Below are positions 1 through 12,289 of a stretch of 64,000 nucleotides of DNA, in pieces. The notes beneath the pieces are model-generated. The model worked only from the letters and a program-made list of their open reading frames with translations. It was not told the origin of the DNA and made no database searches. Source of the stretch: Ancylostoma caninum. Taxonomy: Eukaryota; Nematoda; Chromadorea; Rhabditida; Ancylostomatidae. Where the stretch lies: the NCBI GenBank assembly GCA_037903475.1, contig JBAJFG010000047.1:2208001-2272000 (forward strand). The letters run 5' to 3'. Position numbers and translations under genes: made by a program. Position 1 is the first letter of the stretch; each line of letters opens with the position of its first letter.

Positions 1-1490
1 TCGGAATTTCCACGGGTCATGTCATCTACATAAGTCCGTCCTTTCACGTATTGTATAGCGGACGCTGTACGTACGGGCTACAGCAGCTAGGCAAGACAGC
101 TCTGCCTCATATACATATGCACCATATCCAGCAAAACTGCCTCACCAATTACCACTTTCCCAAGCATCTCGGTGACTTGTACGAGTAAAATCTCGAGAAC
201 AAAGATGCTATCGAAACCGCCTCCCAGGCGGTCTTTCAGAGGGCTCCTTTTAAAATAGACGATAAACTTGGGATTCTGCCTTATTACTAGAGATATGCAT
301 GTTACAATGGCTTAAATCTACATGGACAAGCCTGATTTTGAAGCGAGTTATAGAGTACGCAACTAAACATTTGAGGACTTGCATTGTTTTGCACAAATTT
401 TCGTAGCGGTGCAGATTATCGAACGCTTATCACCCGCGGCGCGTCAGGCCCCGGTACAACACTAGAAGAAAGGTGCTGTTCCCAGTCCTTCCTCAGTAAG
501 GATAGCTTAGCTTAGATCTAAAGTGATCAATAACACGCTGCAGTGACTTAGGACAAACCACGAAGTTCTGGAATAGGCCCAAAAAGGTAAAACGGCCTGA
601 CGCTGCGCGTGCGGGTGGTAAGTGTCCGTAGACGAGCGGTGCACAGCGGCAGCATTCTCCTAACATTCATTCACACTGGTGCACAACCATTCGTAAACAA
701 ATGCAGAAACTTGACTAATGTTGGATTCGCTGTTATTCGACTACCAAATCTTCACACTCTGGTTTATTAGAAAGTGGTGGTCTCTAAATGATTGCCTGTA
801 AAGTCGCAAATCCAATGGATCATCACCACGGGCCGATGGATTTGTTCGGCTTTATGGAGAAAGTGGTAGCTTAGGAGGATGTTAATTTCCTGAGTGGGAG
901 AAAAAGTTCCGAATAACAGAAATATTATTGTATGTGGTAACGAGGACACTACTGCTTACAAGAATCAAGGATTATTCTGTAATGCAGGGAAATCACAAAA
1001 AAGCTTGGAAATCATATGAAAAATCCCTTAATTAACGCACAGAAACGTCTTGAGTGCTCAAGCTTCACAGTTGAATGTCGGCTAATGAACTGCGCTAATA
1101 ACTTTATGGTAAGAAGTCATAATTGTGTATATGAGTACTGGTACGGCTAATTGCATTTCCACTACGGCACGTCGAACATTCTCGTTTGCGATATGAATCG
1201 TTTGCGTTAGATGTGTAAAGTTCAATCAGAAAAAAAATTCGTGAAAATTTCTGGAAAGGGCTCAACCCTGCATGGAAATTTTCGACGCCAAGCGGTTCCA
1301 GGCTCTTCCTAATTGTACAAATTTGGGTTTGTGCCCTTTTTTATTCACGGAAAAGAGCAATATTGTGGGGGTGCTAGCAAATCTTTAGGTGAGACTTCTG
1401 ATACTTATTAATCCCGATAAGTACATAGCGGGCTTATTTAGGCTATTTTCACGTTTATGAAAGCGCTGGCATTGATACTCCTAATAATTA
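1..1490. other. Region without recognisable gene
   Basis: I see no coding exon with a good splice context, no RNA gene and no terminal-repeat element here. The base composition is mixed and stop codons are frequent in all frames. The short open frame on the minus strand near 767-949 has no family resemblance and no signal or splice support, so I leave it out. Confidence 0.5.
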
Positions 1491-1496
1491 TTATTT

Positions 1497-2255
1497 TGAA
1501 GTGGATAGCTGTTGCTCAGATATGAGCATCTAGGCCAACTCCGCCTACATGATTTGGATAAAAGGTCCTGAATGCTCAGGTCCAGGATCGTTCGTTTCTC
1601 TCATCCGAGTTCCTCAGGATACTATGTCGTCACCTCCTCTGCTCTAATTTAGGGAACGCCTAATGGTGGGAGCTGATGAGGACAGTGCGATGTCGTCAAT
1701 GGCTGTCATTCACAATCTAAATCAGGGAACCCTTCGTGGTTTGAACAGAGGTGGACGACTACTGTGTTCATTAAATAGTTGATACGGTCCTATTGTCCAT
1801 AAACCCATTGGTCTTACCAAATGGTTCATTATTCCAAATGACTATGAACCTTCGGCTAATCTATTCTCATTGTTGACGGCATATGTATATTCAGTCATAG
1901 ACAGATTCTATATCTTGCGATGGGTATTTGTAAACCGCCTGGTCACGGGTATGAGACCACTTGCATAGATACCTCTGGTGGTTATTACATTGAAGTAAGT
2001 GGCTATTGACAGATATGAGCATTTACTCATATCTTTTGTATAAAAGGCCCTGAAAGCTCAAATCTAGATTCATCTAGGTCGTCTTACTAGTCGGTACCAA
2101 TCAATGATGCTGTGGTCTGTATTGTCATCTGTGGCTGTGTCCAAATTAGGGAACCCTTCGTGGCTGTGGACAATAACTGCACCGATAAACAGTCAATACA
2201 GCTGTATTTTCTACAAATCCAGTGGTCCTCACTAAATTGCGAAGCGACAAGCAAA
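1497..2255. repeat. Degenerate direct duplication of about 350 bases
   Basis: Two diverged direct copies follow each other, about 1497-1835 and 1992-2255. Both contain, in order, an 'agatatgagcat' block, a 'taaaaggYcctgaa' block, an 'agggaacccttcgtgg' block and a closing block resembling 'cccattggtcttacca'. Order and spacing are kept but identity is low, which indicates an old tandem duplication of a non-coding repeat. I do not recognise the family. Confidence 0.55.
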
Positions 2256-2259
2256 TGTT

Positions 2260-3110
2260 GACCTAAAGCTGCCAGAAAAGTATCAGTTCAATTTTGCAAC
2301 GACAACCAAACTAGGAGTTAACTGCCGCTCATGGTGGTTGAACGATGTGGTTTTTGCAAAAACCGTCGTGTCATCGGAGGTTTCGAACGTTCAACCATTG
2401 CATGTTGGAAGCACTCGCACTACGCAGATGCACTACTACATTATAGAGTCCACGGCTAACCGCATGTGCGACTGTGATGACCCGACTGGCCTGTAAACCT
2501 CGGCCGCAAGCCTAAAGTGCTTAAGAAATCGATCTCGTGCTCATGAAGTACGTGAAATTCAATTTGAAAAGGTATGGAGCTTAGCAGACGAAATCAGCCA
2601 TCAAGCCTTGATTGCCAATGATCATTCGACGAAGGCCATGATGATAAGAACAGTGACAACATCCGTCAGCTCGGCCCACTACGTCTCCACCAAAAACGCG
2701 TCATGCAGGTACCAATAACCATGAACCAAAACCCTCTAACCTTGAACCAAAATCATGAGCAAAGACTCCTCTGGAGGAATTTTTTCACAAAACGACGACT
2801 CACTACGCTGCGCCTGCGCATTCTTCCACTACCGTTGCCCTGGTCGTAGCTTTGAACCGTCACCTGATTACCGCCTTCAAACATGCATTTCCAAACCAAT
2901 GAAGCATGACGTATTTGCAGCAGAGATCAGCGCTAATTACGAAATAGCTGCGACTTAACGCTTACCGTCAAGTCGCAGTCTCGGCAAGATTACTACCACC
3001 CCTGGTGATTTAGCGTCCAGAAATCTAGGACAAGAATACGTTAATGTTCTCAATGGTTACGCAACATTTCTCTGTCGTGTAGACCGCATGTGCGACCAGT
3101 CGAGCACGCT
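2260..3110 (+). repeat. Dispersed repeat, longest local copy
   Basis: This stretch shares blocks with several other places: 35870-36060 (the 'ggttgaaYgatgtggYttttgcaaaa' region), 37400-37650 (the 'gcgctaacta' to 'gtgacttaacgc' region), and, on the other strand, about 5020-5395 and 6935-7180 (the 'gagcaaa...tcctctggagga' and 'cgaaacgacga' region). The 67-codon open frame at 2755-2958 is part of the repeat and is paralleled by a frame at 37360-37566 ending in similar residues (SANYE). I read these as fragments of one mobile element of unknown class, not as genes. Confidence 0.5.
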
Positions 3111-3669
3111 CACTTCGATGTCACATCTCACGTTCATATTAGTTTCTTCCATTTTAGTAATTTACTAACAGAAACATAAGTGTCCTATACAAGCAGTGGG
3201 CAATGTAGCGGTCTTCTCAATTTTTTTCATCAGGCATTTCGAATTGTGACAGCCAAAACAACAACAAAGCTTCTAGAAAAAATCATAGCAGTATCAAATT
3301 AATGCACAACAAACGTGGAAGAAACTGGAAGGAATTAGTACCAAAATGAAAACTGCTATGAAAAAAGAGCATTTTATATGAGACGGAAAAATTGCCAGCA
3401 CGTAGGAGGATGCTCGACCAAGAACGCCGTGAAAAATAACCAAAATGTGACAGTGCGAAAATTTTCTCCGGGGCCAAGGGCTAAAAGTGGCATAGCGTTG
3501 ACTGAAGCCATTAGAAACCAGCTGTGGATTTAGATCAACGGAAATGAATGTTTAAAAATTATAATTCAGATAAGGAGAGGAGATGACGTGATACAACATT
3601 TTCTATTTTATGAAGGAATTTTAAAAAATTTGCAGATTTTTTCCTGGATTGGAGGACAAATAATGAGTA

Positions 3670-3672
3670 TAT

Positions 3673-3706
<34 letters not shown>

Positions 3707-3709
3707 TAT
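3670..3709. repeat. (TA)n microsatellite, left part
   Basis: Nearly pure TA dinucleotides. The tract continues at 3990-4054 on the other side of a 280-base inserted element, so one original TA microsatellite was split by the insertion. Confidence 0.9.
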
Positions 3710-3986
3710 CAGTGGCGGACGCAGGGGGGGGGGGGGGGGGGGCGCGCCCCCTCCCGAGAATGGGTCGCCAAATTTTCGAAATTACTTTACAATACAAATA
3801 AAAATCTTGTGTTAGTTTATTTTTAATTGTTTATTTTTATTATTATTTTTAATATATTTTTTATTTATTGTTTATTATTATAATTAATATTATTATTAAT
3901 TTTATTTTCCGTCTGGGTCCCCAAAACGGCGGAGACCCCACTTTTCTTCCCACGCCCCCCCTCCCGCCCACTTTCTGCGTCCGCCA

Positions 3987-3989
<3 letters not shown>
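3710..3989. mobile_element. hAT-like MITE, family 1, copy a
   Basis: This 280-base non-autonomous element is bounded by the inverted repeats CAGTGGCGGACGCAG and CTGCGTCCGCCACTG. The eight bases on each side (3702-3709 and 3990-3997) are both 'atatatat', as expected for an 8-base hAT target duplication, although inside a TA tract this test is weak. The interior is a G-run, an AT-rich core resembling 'caatacaaataaaaat', and a C-run. The same structure recurs at 9450, 20998, 21500 and 46310. It encodes no transposase. Confidence 0.85.

Positions 3990-4054
<65 letters not shown>
3990..4054. repeat. (TA)n microsatellite, right part
   Basis: Pure TA tract directly abutting the right end of the MITE; it is the continuation of the tract at 3670-3709. 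Confidence 0.9.
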
Positions 4055-4057
<3 letters not shown>

Positions 4058-5015
4058 CCTTTATAGAGATCGTAAAACGTTCAGGAAAACATGGGATCCA
4101 ACGAATAAATATGGGTCGAAACATGAATTATAATTCTTCTTCTATGTGCTCAAACTGGACCACACTCTGAAGCTACCTACCCCCCCCCCCCCCCCTCATC
4201 CTTTAACATTTTTGCTGAGGAGCTCCCAGCAAAGCAGTGCATGGTGAGAGAAGCTCGTACTTCCGCATGAGCCCCGCCCACGTTCTCCCCCCTCCCTTCC
4301 CTCCCAAAAAGCCGATCAAAACTGGTTTACATCAGTGTATATAGCGAAACATGGTGATTTTAATACTACGAAAATATCGAAAATGGTTTTGAAATGGGAC
4401 TGTACCGTTTAGCCGCGAGACGAAAAAATCTCTGCTACAAGAACTACTAGAAAAATGAAAGCTAAAAACTGAGAAGGAAGTGAATAAATAACTTATTAGC
4501 TTGATAAGAAGACGAAATGTGAGTCAGCAAATCGGCGTAAACACTAAATGAGCTTGTAGGACGGATTTGGCAAAATTAAGCAGAGATTTCCTTCTTGATG
4601 TGTTCAATTAGAAAAGTGATTGCAAATGATAAAATGTGTTAACTGGCGATAATGTAGAACAAGAATAGAAGCTGTTTTGCGTTCTTTTGAGCCTGCAGGA
4701 TACCTCTCCATATTTTCAAAAAGATATGTGGGTATAGGTATAAAGAACAAGCACACACACACAGGTCTCGATTGATGTCCTAACGTCTACACACTTACCC
4801 TCCATGGAGAGCTATAGAGAAACAAGAGAGGATGAGTTTTTCATATGAATGGGAAGAATATGCAGACTAGATAATCATTCACTCGCTTGACTTTCCAGGA
4901 GCAGTTTTTATCAAACTGAAGTCCTAGTGTAAACTGGAGAGGGTTTTTTATTCAACAAGCATACATAGATAGAACAGTTCATATGATTGAGGATATATGT
5001 AGGTGTTGTAGTTTT
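4055..5015. other. Non-coding stretch with homopolymer runs
   Basis: Contains a C-run at about 4180-4195 and a short CA run near 4752. I see no exon with plausible splice sites and no terminal-repeat element. Confidence 0.45.
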
Positions 5016-5019
5016 CCTG

Positions 5020-5395
5020 TAATCGTAGTTGAACAGTTTATTGGAAGAATCAGGGGTGGTGGTAGTAAACTGATAGCTAATTCCCAGCTTACGGGGAAAT
5101 GCGGGAGAGTAATATAAGCTTCTTCGGAACGAACATGGTTCTCAAAGCATGATGCTTAAATACTATGACCGAACGGGGACTACACTTGCAGGTAAACTCA
5201 CAGTTCGAAATCGAACTATGAGCTCACCGTCACGCTGAACTTGCTGCCAGTATGAAACAGGGGAAGCGAAAGAGTGTGCGGCGCGCGAGACGCAGACGGC
5301 GATCTCGTCGTTTCGCGAAGAAGTCCTCCAAAGGACTTTTTGCTCATGGTTCGGGTTCATCGTTGTAGCCAGTCGAGAGCGGACTGACTCCTTTT
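5020..5395 (-). repeat. Dispersed repeat, minus-strand copy
   Basis: Read on the minus strand, the 5270-5350 part matches 2750-2830 (a 'gagcaaa' block, a 'tcctttggagga' block, then 'cgaaacgacga'). It also contains 'ggtggtggtagtaaac', whose complement occurs near 2987-3000 and 19065. The 65-codon minus frame at 5163-5360 is part of this repeat and I do not call it a gene. Confidence 0.45.
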
Positions 5396-5636
5396 CGGTG
5401 AAGACACATTTCCGGGTACACCCAGCTGATCGATGTTCCCACTGTCTCGATCACCATGACCTTCCGCAGGAGATTATCGATGACTGCGATTTCCTGGTGG
5501 CTGATTTTGACAGCTGAGCCCTACACCTTCCCAGATTAAATCCCTATTTCATGGGCTCGCAATTACATTTGTGAGCTTAACACATCAATGTTAAGTTACG
5601 AGGAAGAGATTCACTAGCCGCTTGGGGAATAATGGT

Positions 5637-6923
5637 CAAAGTCAAGCGTGATGATGGTAAAAAGTGGATCCCCATACGACCACCCCCCCCCCCCTTTGAG
5701 CCACCGAAGATACGACCCCCCCTTTGCACACAAATTTCCTTCTATGCTTGCAGAATTTAGATATTTAGATATCCCATTTCAGGTGTTCGTACTGCGAGAG
5801 GTGTGGTGGAGCCAGAGCATAGGAAGGAGAAAGAGGCTCTTTTGTATCTAACTAGCTGTTTGGAAGTTTTTTGGAAAACGTTGAAATGTACGCGGTGGAC
5901 AAAAAACGTGCATTAACTATGCAATGTTGCTTACGTAACTAATGAGGCTCAAACACATCAAAAAAAAACATCTATATACATCATCTACATGGTGGAGGGT
6001 TCGATCCCTACCGAGGCTAAAATTTTTGCTGAGGGTTAAAGCGTGTGCGGTGAGCGAATTTCAGTCTTAAAGCGTCCGTACAGAGTTTCTAAACGAAATA
6101 CCTTCGTATTCGTCACGAAAAACAACCATACACATCATCGACAAGGTCAAGGGTTCGATCCCCTCCGAAGCTAGAATTTTTGCATGGCGTAAAATGACAC
6201 GCCCTTGTAGTGGATTCGAGATGATCGACCGTCAAGCACGAAATAACTGTTTATAGGACTGGAGGACTGGGTAGGACTTTGAGTGTGGACGTGCGAAAAT
6301 TTCAGCCTAAAATTTTGACTCGTTCAGAGCCATGGTTGTAGGCAGACACGAATATCAGAAGATCTGGCCCGTTGAGGTCCCAATTTTTTTCAGGTTTCTA
6401 ATAGTCGAAAGTTTGCGCTTTCAGGCTGTACGGCTCGTTTTTCAGCAGCTGCTTCCACCGCGATTCAATCCGTCGATAAAAACATGGAAAAGAGGCCATT
6501 TTTATCGACGAAACCTCATCTCCGTAATTCCCGTGCTGAATCCATCCTCTGAAAGCTGGAGACCTGAAACCTGGGGGCAAAGCACTATTGAATAGGGTCC
6601 ATAAAATAACTTTTTACCGGCCTGCAGGACTGGGTAGGACTTTCAGTACGGACGTGCGAAAATTTTAGCCTATAACCCTCCACTTTTCACTATTCAAATC
6701 ATACTGTTAAAGTCGTTTAATCACGTCAAAATAAATTTTGTGTATGGATAATTCAGTGTCCCACTTCTTCAGTTTTTTCTACCTTTTTTTCTACCTCCTA
6801 TTCCACACTAAGGCACCCCCTCCCGACCACGACCCCCCCCCCTTACGACCCCCCTCTTTCCCCACCCCCCCCCCCCATACGACCCCCCACCCTTGATAAT
6901 TTATCGACACACGCTTGACCCTG
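5637..6923. mobile_element. hAT-like non-autonomous element, family 2 (1.29 kb)
   Basis: The right end reads inward CAGGGTCAAGCGTG and the left end CAAAGTCAAGCGTG. The flanks at 5629-5636 and 6924-6931 are identical (ATAATGGT), a perfect 8-base target duplication. Inside there are C-rich GACCCCCC clusters near both ends. There are also two internal duplications: a 'gggttcgatccc' block near 5998 and 6147, each followed by 'aatttttgc', and a 'ggactgggtaggactt' block near 6265 and 6627. The 'ggttcgatccc' cores look like Pol III B boxes, but no full tRNA fold is present. No transposase frame is visible. Confidence 0.85.
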
Positions 6924-6934
6924 ATAATGGTCAC

Positions 6935-7180
6935 ATAAGGTCCCGTTAGCACTCGAATCCATGGTTCAGAGGTATGTCAACATACACCGATGACAACAAG
7001 TATCCCATCTGCGAACATTCGAAACCTCTAAGGGTTTGAAGGTTTTGCAAGAACCTCACACCACAGTTATCAGTTAGCTCCTAGCTCGTTCATGGTTGCA
7101 AACCAGAGCTGACAGTTCACCGCGACCTTCTGCTCATCGTTTTGTCGCCGTTCCAGGAGGTTTACTACCACCACAGAATA
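6935..7180 (-). repeat. Dispersed repeat fragment
   Basis: In antisense this resembles 2290-2400 and 35930-36040: a block around 'ttttgcaa', then text resembling 'tttcgaac'. It ends with 'gtttactaccaccaca', a block also seen near 2990 and 19065. It is a fragment of the same unclassified repeat family. Confidence 0.4.
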
Positions 7181-8150
7181 GTAGAACAGGGGGGTGGATA
7201 CGAAACTAGCGATATGAATGCGAGGATACATACAGCGACAATGGTGGAGTTTATATACCCCAAGAGTTCAGGTTCCAGAACATTCCAGAGTAGATCAAAT
7301 ATTCTAGATCACCTCAAATAGATAACAATCAGGGTACTGTAATAGAAGGAGTAATCTGAAGGCATTCTCTACACTCCCCCGGACCAAACCCGTTTTTGGG
7401 CACTTTCCTCGGTTTTTTTTTGGGTGGAGTCAAACGAAATTACGAGAAGCGGAACGGAAGTATTTCCTCACTATGCACTCATTCCCTGGGATGGACCTTC
7501 TTACTGACGGTGTACTCCCACAGGGAGATGCTTGTTGAGGAAATTTTGTGTGCCATCCTTTACCCTCTTAACTTATAACTGGATGCGCAGCAAGAATGTG
7601 CATGCTGAGAAACAAAATTGTGATCAGTGGTTCCAAACGGTTCTAGTAACGAGAAAATCCAGAAAACGAAACAGTTTCTGGAGGTTTCAGGAATTGGCAC
7701 GAGGTTTTGCTGGGCATACATGTATCTACATAGCCGGAACGGGAGCTGTTCCATACTTTTAGGAGGATTCCCAGAAAAAAAAATGCTTTTACTGTCACTT
7801 GTTGCTGGCTAAAGAACAGTTTTTAGTCCGTCTTTGACCAAATAGGAGAACTTCAGGCGGTCTGTTGCTCTCGATATGAACGCGTAAAACAAGGATGTGG
7901 GTACCTGCAGCGCTATTATGCAAGAACAAGTGGAGCGCGTGAAGGTGTGCTTATTGCAAATTAATTTGCTTTTTTACTGCTGGTTTTTCATATACTTTTC
8001 AATTAATTTAATCACATTTAATGGCACACAGCTTAGCAGAAGCATGTGAATTGCAGCATTTATGACTGCTTGATTATTTCCACTCCATTAACACTTATTT
8101 TAGATCGCATCGAAGAAATTTTAAAAATTAACATAAATTGTCTTCCCAAT
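7181..8150. other. No gene recognised
   Basis: Several overlapping short open frames exist between 7396 and 7812 on both strands, but none has codon bias, splice sites or a family match. The 7940-8150 part is AT-rich. I see no repeat structure. Confidence 0.4.
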
Positions 8151-8154
8151 AAAG

Positions 8155-8475
8155 TTAAAAGCATGAGAAGCTGAAAATTCTTTCGGGAAACAGTGTGATA
8201 TTATGTTCCCACGAAAGTGCTTCAATGGGGAAAAATGCACCAATAATCAGATTTTCCGCAAAGATTCTAGTAAGTAAATTCACACGACAACTACAGTAAT
8301 AACACGCTACACGACAGCAGTCTCGATACAAGGCAATCAATAATAGAATTAATGAAAACCCATTAAGATGAAATAAGGTTTCCCTCGATCCCTTATTCAC
8401 AAGCTGGTTAGCCTCGTGATTGCTAATTAGGAAGACTAAAAAAGCCGTAGAGAGCGTAAGTTGAATGGCTTCCAT
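8155..8475 (-). CDS. Possible small secreted Cys-containing peptide (weak)
   Basis: On the minus strand an open frame starting at ATG 8475 begins MEAIQLTLSTAFLVFLIS, which has the hydrophobic core and polar tail of a signal peptide. It is followed by a polar stretch and a short Cys cluster (DCCRVACYYCSCR). The remainder is AT-rich and hydrophobic and may be intron or UTR, so the true 3' end is unknown. No homologue is recognised. A chance frame in AT-rich DNA is a real alternative. Confidence 0.2.
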   Translation of the reverse strand: MEAIQLTLSTAFLVFLISNHEANQLVNKGSRETLFHLNGFSLILLLIALYRDCCRVACYYCSCRVNLLTRIFAENLIIGAFFPIEALSWEHNITLFPERIFSFSCF

Positions 8476-8929
8476 GGCAATATAAAAATGGAAAAAGTAG
8501 AAGTGTAAAGAGTGTTGTGATTGCTTGAAGTGCAAAGGTATGAAAGGAATTTAATAACGTGATGGCAAGAAGTTAAAAAATAGAATAACAAGAAGATAAG
8601 CTTGCTGAAGTTTCACAGAAATTTACACGGACAACATATGACAGAATAGTGCAACAGAAGTCAAAAATCAGAGCGTTGGAGCCATTTACCAGTTTTTACG
8701 AATAATTAATTTGCATAATTTAACTAGTTAAAAGCACTTAGTGATGGAGTGCTTACGAAATATTTTTAGATTTTGGCGTCTTCGTCGCAGAGTACACATG
8801 TAGATCGTGAGGCATGCGTTTAAAGCCCGCAAAAATGGTCCGGCGGCACAGTACAGAAGTTGCGGTCTGGATTCGCCTTATCAAGACATGGATATCCTAC
8901 CAGCAACGCATATTTTCCACTGTGACTGA

Positions 8930-9130
8930 TAAATGTTGCGAACCAGGTGGGGTTGCAAGTGATACTAGGAGTTGCAACACTTTTTCTGGTAGCTGCGATG
9001 TAAGAATTGCTGCAACTCCCATTATGGAGAGGAATAAAGCTTGCCGTTGCCGTTGTAGGTAGTGGCTGTAGCTGGCGCTTGTAGGTGCTGAAAGGTGTTG
9101 GAGCACTTCTCACAGTAGCCGTGTTAGATG
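8930..9130. repeat. Degenerate relatives of the 114-base tandem unit
   Basis: Blocks such as 'ggttgcaagtg', 'ggagttgcaacac' and 'gctgcaactccca' match the units at 9793-10230 but are shuffled and diverged. The open frames on both strands here are by-products of this repeat. Confidence 0.45.
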
Positions 9131-9449
9131 GTGTTCTGCGATTGCAGGTACAGTTCTTACGCGCCATCGGTAGAAAGTTTTCGAGCGGGTCGAGCCTGCG
9201 GCGAGTGCGTCTGTGTTATTTGAGCGTGGCATCGCTCAGCTATTCAAGCACGTCATTCATCAGATTTTGGCCCAAGTGAGCATTTTTCTTCCCGTTTTTT
9301 TTCATAAAGTGAAGTGTATGTGTATTCTTGGAACCTGTGACTCTGAATTTAATGAGTGGCGTCTTCGAACAGTAGAGCGAAGCTGACTTACCACAGGTAG
9401 GATGCCTGCGCACGCACCGCAACCTCGCTCCGCCTCAACAACTTTCTAC

Positions 9450-9738
9450 CAGTTTCGGGCGCAGAGTTGAGGCGGGAGGGGGCACCTCCCTCCTCCGAGA
9501 ATGGGGCGCCAAATTTTTGGAATTGCTTTACAATACAAATAAAAATATTGTATTAGTTTATTTTTACTTGTTTATTTTCATTATTACTTCTAATATAATT
9601 TTTATTAATTGTTTATCGCTATAACTAATATTTTTGTCAATTTTATTTTCCATCTGGGTCCCCAAAAAGGCGGAGACCCCTCTTTTTTTCCCACGCCCCC
9701 CCCCCTCCGCTCCCGCCCACTTTCTGCGTCCCCCACTG
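9450..9738. mobile_element. hAT-like MITE, family 1, copy b
   Basis: This 289-base copy of the element at 3710-3989 has the same AT-rich core and the same 'ctgggtccccaaaa' and 'ggcggagacccc' blocks. The right inverted repeat is nearly intact; the left one is degraded (CAGTTTCGGGCGCAG). The flanks 'ctttctac' and 'cttcctac' match at 7 of 8 bases, supporting an 8-base target duplication. It is non-coding. Confidence 0.85.
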
Positions 9739-9792
9739 CTTCCTACCGATGCAGTGTAAGGACTGTAGTGCTGAATGCTGTGCTACAACACG

Positions 9793-10230
9793 GTTGTAAG
9801 TGCTGCTGGGTGTTGCAGCACTCCCTCGTGTAAACGACAACAGACGGTGCTGCAACTCCACAATTCAGACAAATAATGCCGTTGCATGTGGTGTGTGGTG
9901 GTTATAGGTGAAGGTTGTAAGTGCTGTTGGGTGTTGCAGCACTCCTTCACGTAAGCAGCAACAGACGGTGATGCAACTCCCACTATTCAGACAAAAAATG
10001 CCGTTGCATGTGGTGGTTATAGGTGGAGGTTGCAAGTGCTGCTGGGTGTTGCAGCACCCCTCGTGTAAGCGGCAACAGATGGTGCTGCAACTCCCCTGTT
10101 CAGACAAATAATGCCGTTGCATGTGATGGTTATAGGTGGAGGCTGTAAGTGCTGCTGGGTGTTGCCGCACTCCCTCAAGTAGCGGCAACGGGTGTTGCTG
10201 CAACCAAAACTATGTAGACAAATAAAATAC
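9793..10230. repeat. Minisatellite, about 114 bases, four units
   Basis: Four imperfect tandem units start near 9793, 9910, 10026 and 10140. Each has 'gtaagtgctgctgggtgttg', then a variable Cys-codon-rich middle, 'gctgcaactccc', 'cagacaaataatgccgttgc' and 'tggttataggtg'. The last unit is diverged and truncated. Open frames of up to 112 codons read through it on both strands and are artefacts of the periodicity. Confidence 0.9.
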
Positions 10231-10239
10231 AGAACACCG

Positions 10240-11340
10240 CTCAGAGCGAATCGTCTTGGGAGATAATTCCTTTGATCTATACATAATAGGAAACGTATTG
10301 AATTTCCTTGTCTTCATAATGGAGAGCTGTTGGAGTGAGCTAGCCTTTACTTTTCCCAAATATGAATATAAGGAAACAAAAATGGAATAAAAGTAGAAAT
10401 AGTACTACTGGCTTGGAAGAATTTCCAAAAAGAAACTTTGGTTCGGCGACCAATACTATATACTACACTATATTAATGCAAAGCCCTAGATTGGAAAAAA
10501 TTGAGAAAAAAAGAATCAAATCTTAGCACCAAGACCAACTACAGCCGTTTTGAATAAGGAGGTGTCATGCATAAGTGGTGAAAAAAGATCAAGAAAGAAA
10601 CAGAAAAATGATCAGACCGAAATAAACAGAATTACTACTTCCAACGTGTTTTTGCGTGCGTACTCTCGGACAAAAACACAATATCGTATTACAACAAGTT
10701 CCTGGCATGAATGACGAACGACAAAAAAAAATCGAAGACGAAGAGAAAAAGGCTAAAGGTAATAGGAAGGTAAAAAAAAAGAGTTCCGGGTGGATAATTG
10801 CACTAAAATGCTCTTCAATATATTGCAAAGGTCAAATTAGGAGGCAAACCAAGCGATAGACAGGATTTAGCGGTGAAAGCATGGAGGCGATGAAGACGTT
10901 GCGTAGATGAAGGAGTGTTATGAAAAGGGACACAAATAAGAACACTTCATGTAGGAATGCACCTGTGAACTGAATAAAAATGGATAAAGTATCATGTGCA
11001 TAAATAGAAAGTAAGTAATTAATTGATCTGATAAACAAATCAACCGAAAAAACCAACAGTTAAAGTCATTATAATTAAATAGGAAAATTAGCGACTGAAC
11101 CTTCCCGGTCCAATATGTCGGCTATGAGTCAGCACCCGGATAATTAAACAATTAAACAAATAATGCAGTAAGACCAGTGAAGCTACGAGTCCCGAATTCA
11201 AATTCAATTCAAACTAGAAAGCCTAATTAAAATAAGAAGACGATTAAAGTTAAAGTAAAGGAAAGGATTAATTAGAAAAGAAATACAATAAATATAAGGA
11301 ATGAAATGAAACGAAAGGAATAAATGAAAGGATGAATGTG
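10240..11340. other. AT-rich non-coding stretch
   Basis: No exon or element is recognised. Purine-rich on the plus strand between about 10480 and 10850 and again up to the GAAT repeat, which creates low-complexity open frames. Confidence 0.45.
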
Positions 11341-11346
11341 AGTGAG

Positions 11347-11772
11347 TGAATGAATGAATGAATGAATGAATGAATGAATGAATGAATGAATGAATGAATG
11401 AATGAATGAATGAATGAATGAATGAATGAATGAATGAATGAATGAATGAATGAATGAATGAATGAATGAATGAATGAATGAATGAATGAATGAATGAATG
11501 AATGAATGAATGAATGAATGAATGAATGAATGAATGAATGAATGAATGAATGAATGAATGAATGAATGAATGAATGAATGAATGAATGAATGAATGAATG
11601 AATGAATGAATGAATGAATGAATGAATGAATGAATGAATGAATGAATGAATGAATGAATGAATGAATGAATGAATGAATGAATGAATGAATGAATGAATG
11701 AATGAATGAATGAATGAATGAATGAATGAATGAATGAATGAATGAATGAATGAATGAATGAATGAATGAATG
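11347..11772. repeat. (GAAT)n microsatellite, about 425 bases
   Basis: More than 100 nearly uninterrupted copies of the tetranucleotide GAAT. Because 4 and 3 have no common factor, every frame is open on one strand and gives a fake SFIH peptide repeat within a 214-codon minus frame. The purity suggests recent expansion. Confidence 0.97.
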
Positions 11773-12289
11773 TGATCAAGTGAATGAATAAATAATCAAC
11801 AAAAAATGAGTAATGGAAGAGTGGATAACAGTATAAGCGCGTTATCAAACAAGTGAAAAAATAAATAGAGAACTCTATCCAAAAAAATCAGTAAATACGG
11901 TGCGAAGGGTTAGTTCTTTGCGAGGATTGAAAAATGAATGAAATGGAGAAAATAAAATGACAAAAAAAGAGCGGTTCTTGAAATTCTTCGAGAAATAAAA
12001 AGAAACAAATATTTGAAACATCCCTAATTGCAATTCAATTTGGAAATTATGGCTCATTAGCGTTCATTCCTTGCTTTGAGAAAAAAAAATTCTCGAATTC
12101 TCGAAAGATCAAGAGTGAGCAGAATATTGCACAGCACATTTTTTCTCTCTCACTGCTCTCCTTTGCTAATTGCACAGATTAGCACGTGTTACTCTTTAAA
12201 GGGCTCAATTTTTTCCTCCGATGACTATCCCTGTGGGCGGTAGGTGTGTGTGTGTGCGGGGTGCGGAGAGCGTCTGCGGGCGTATTTTT

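Noticed and set aside
9643..10203. Cys/Gln/His-rich frames around 9.6-10.2 kb
   Set aside because: They are readings of a 114-base tandem repeat.
11204..11848. 214-codon minus-strand open frame with SFIH repeats
   Set aside because: It is only the GAAT tetranucleotide repeat, open in all frames of one strand.
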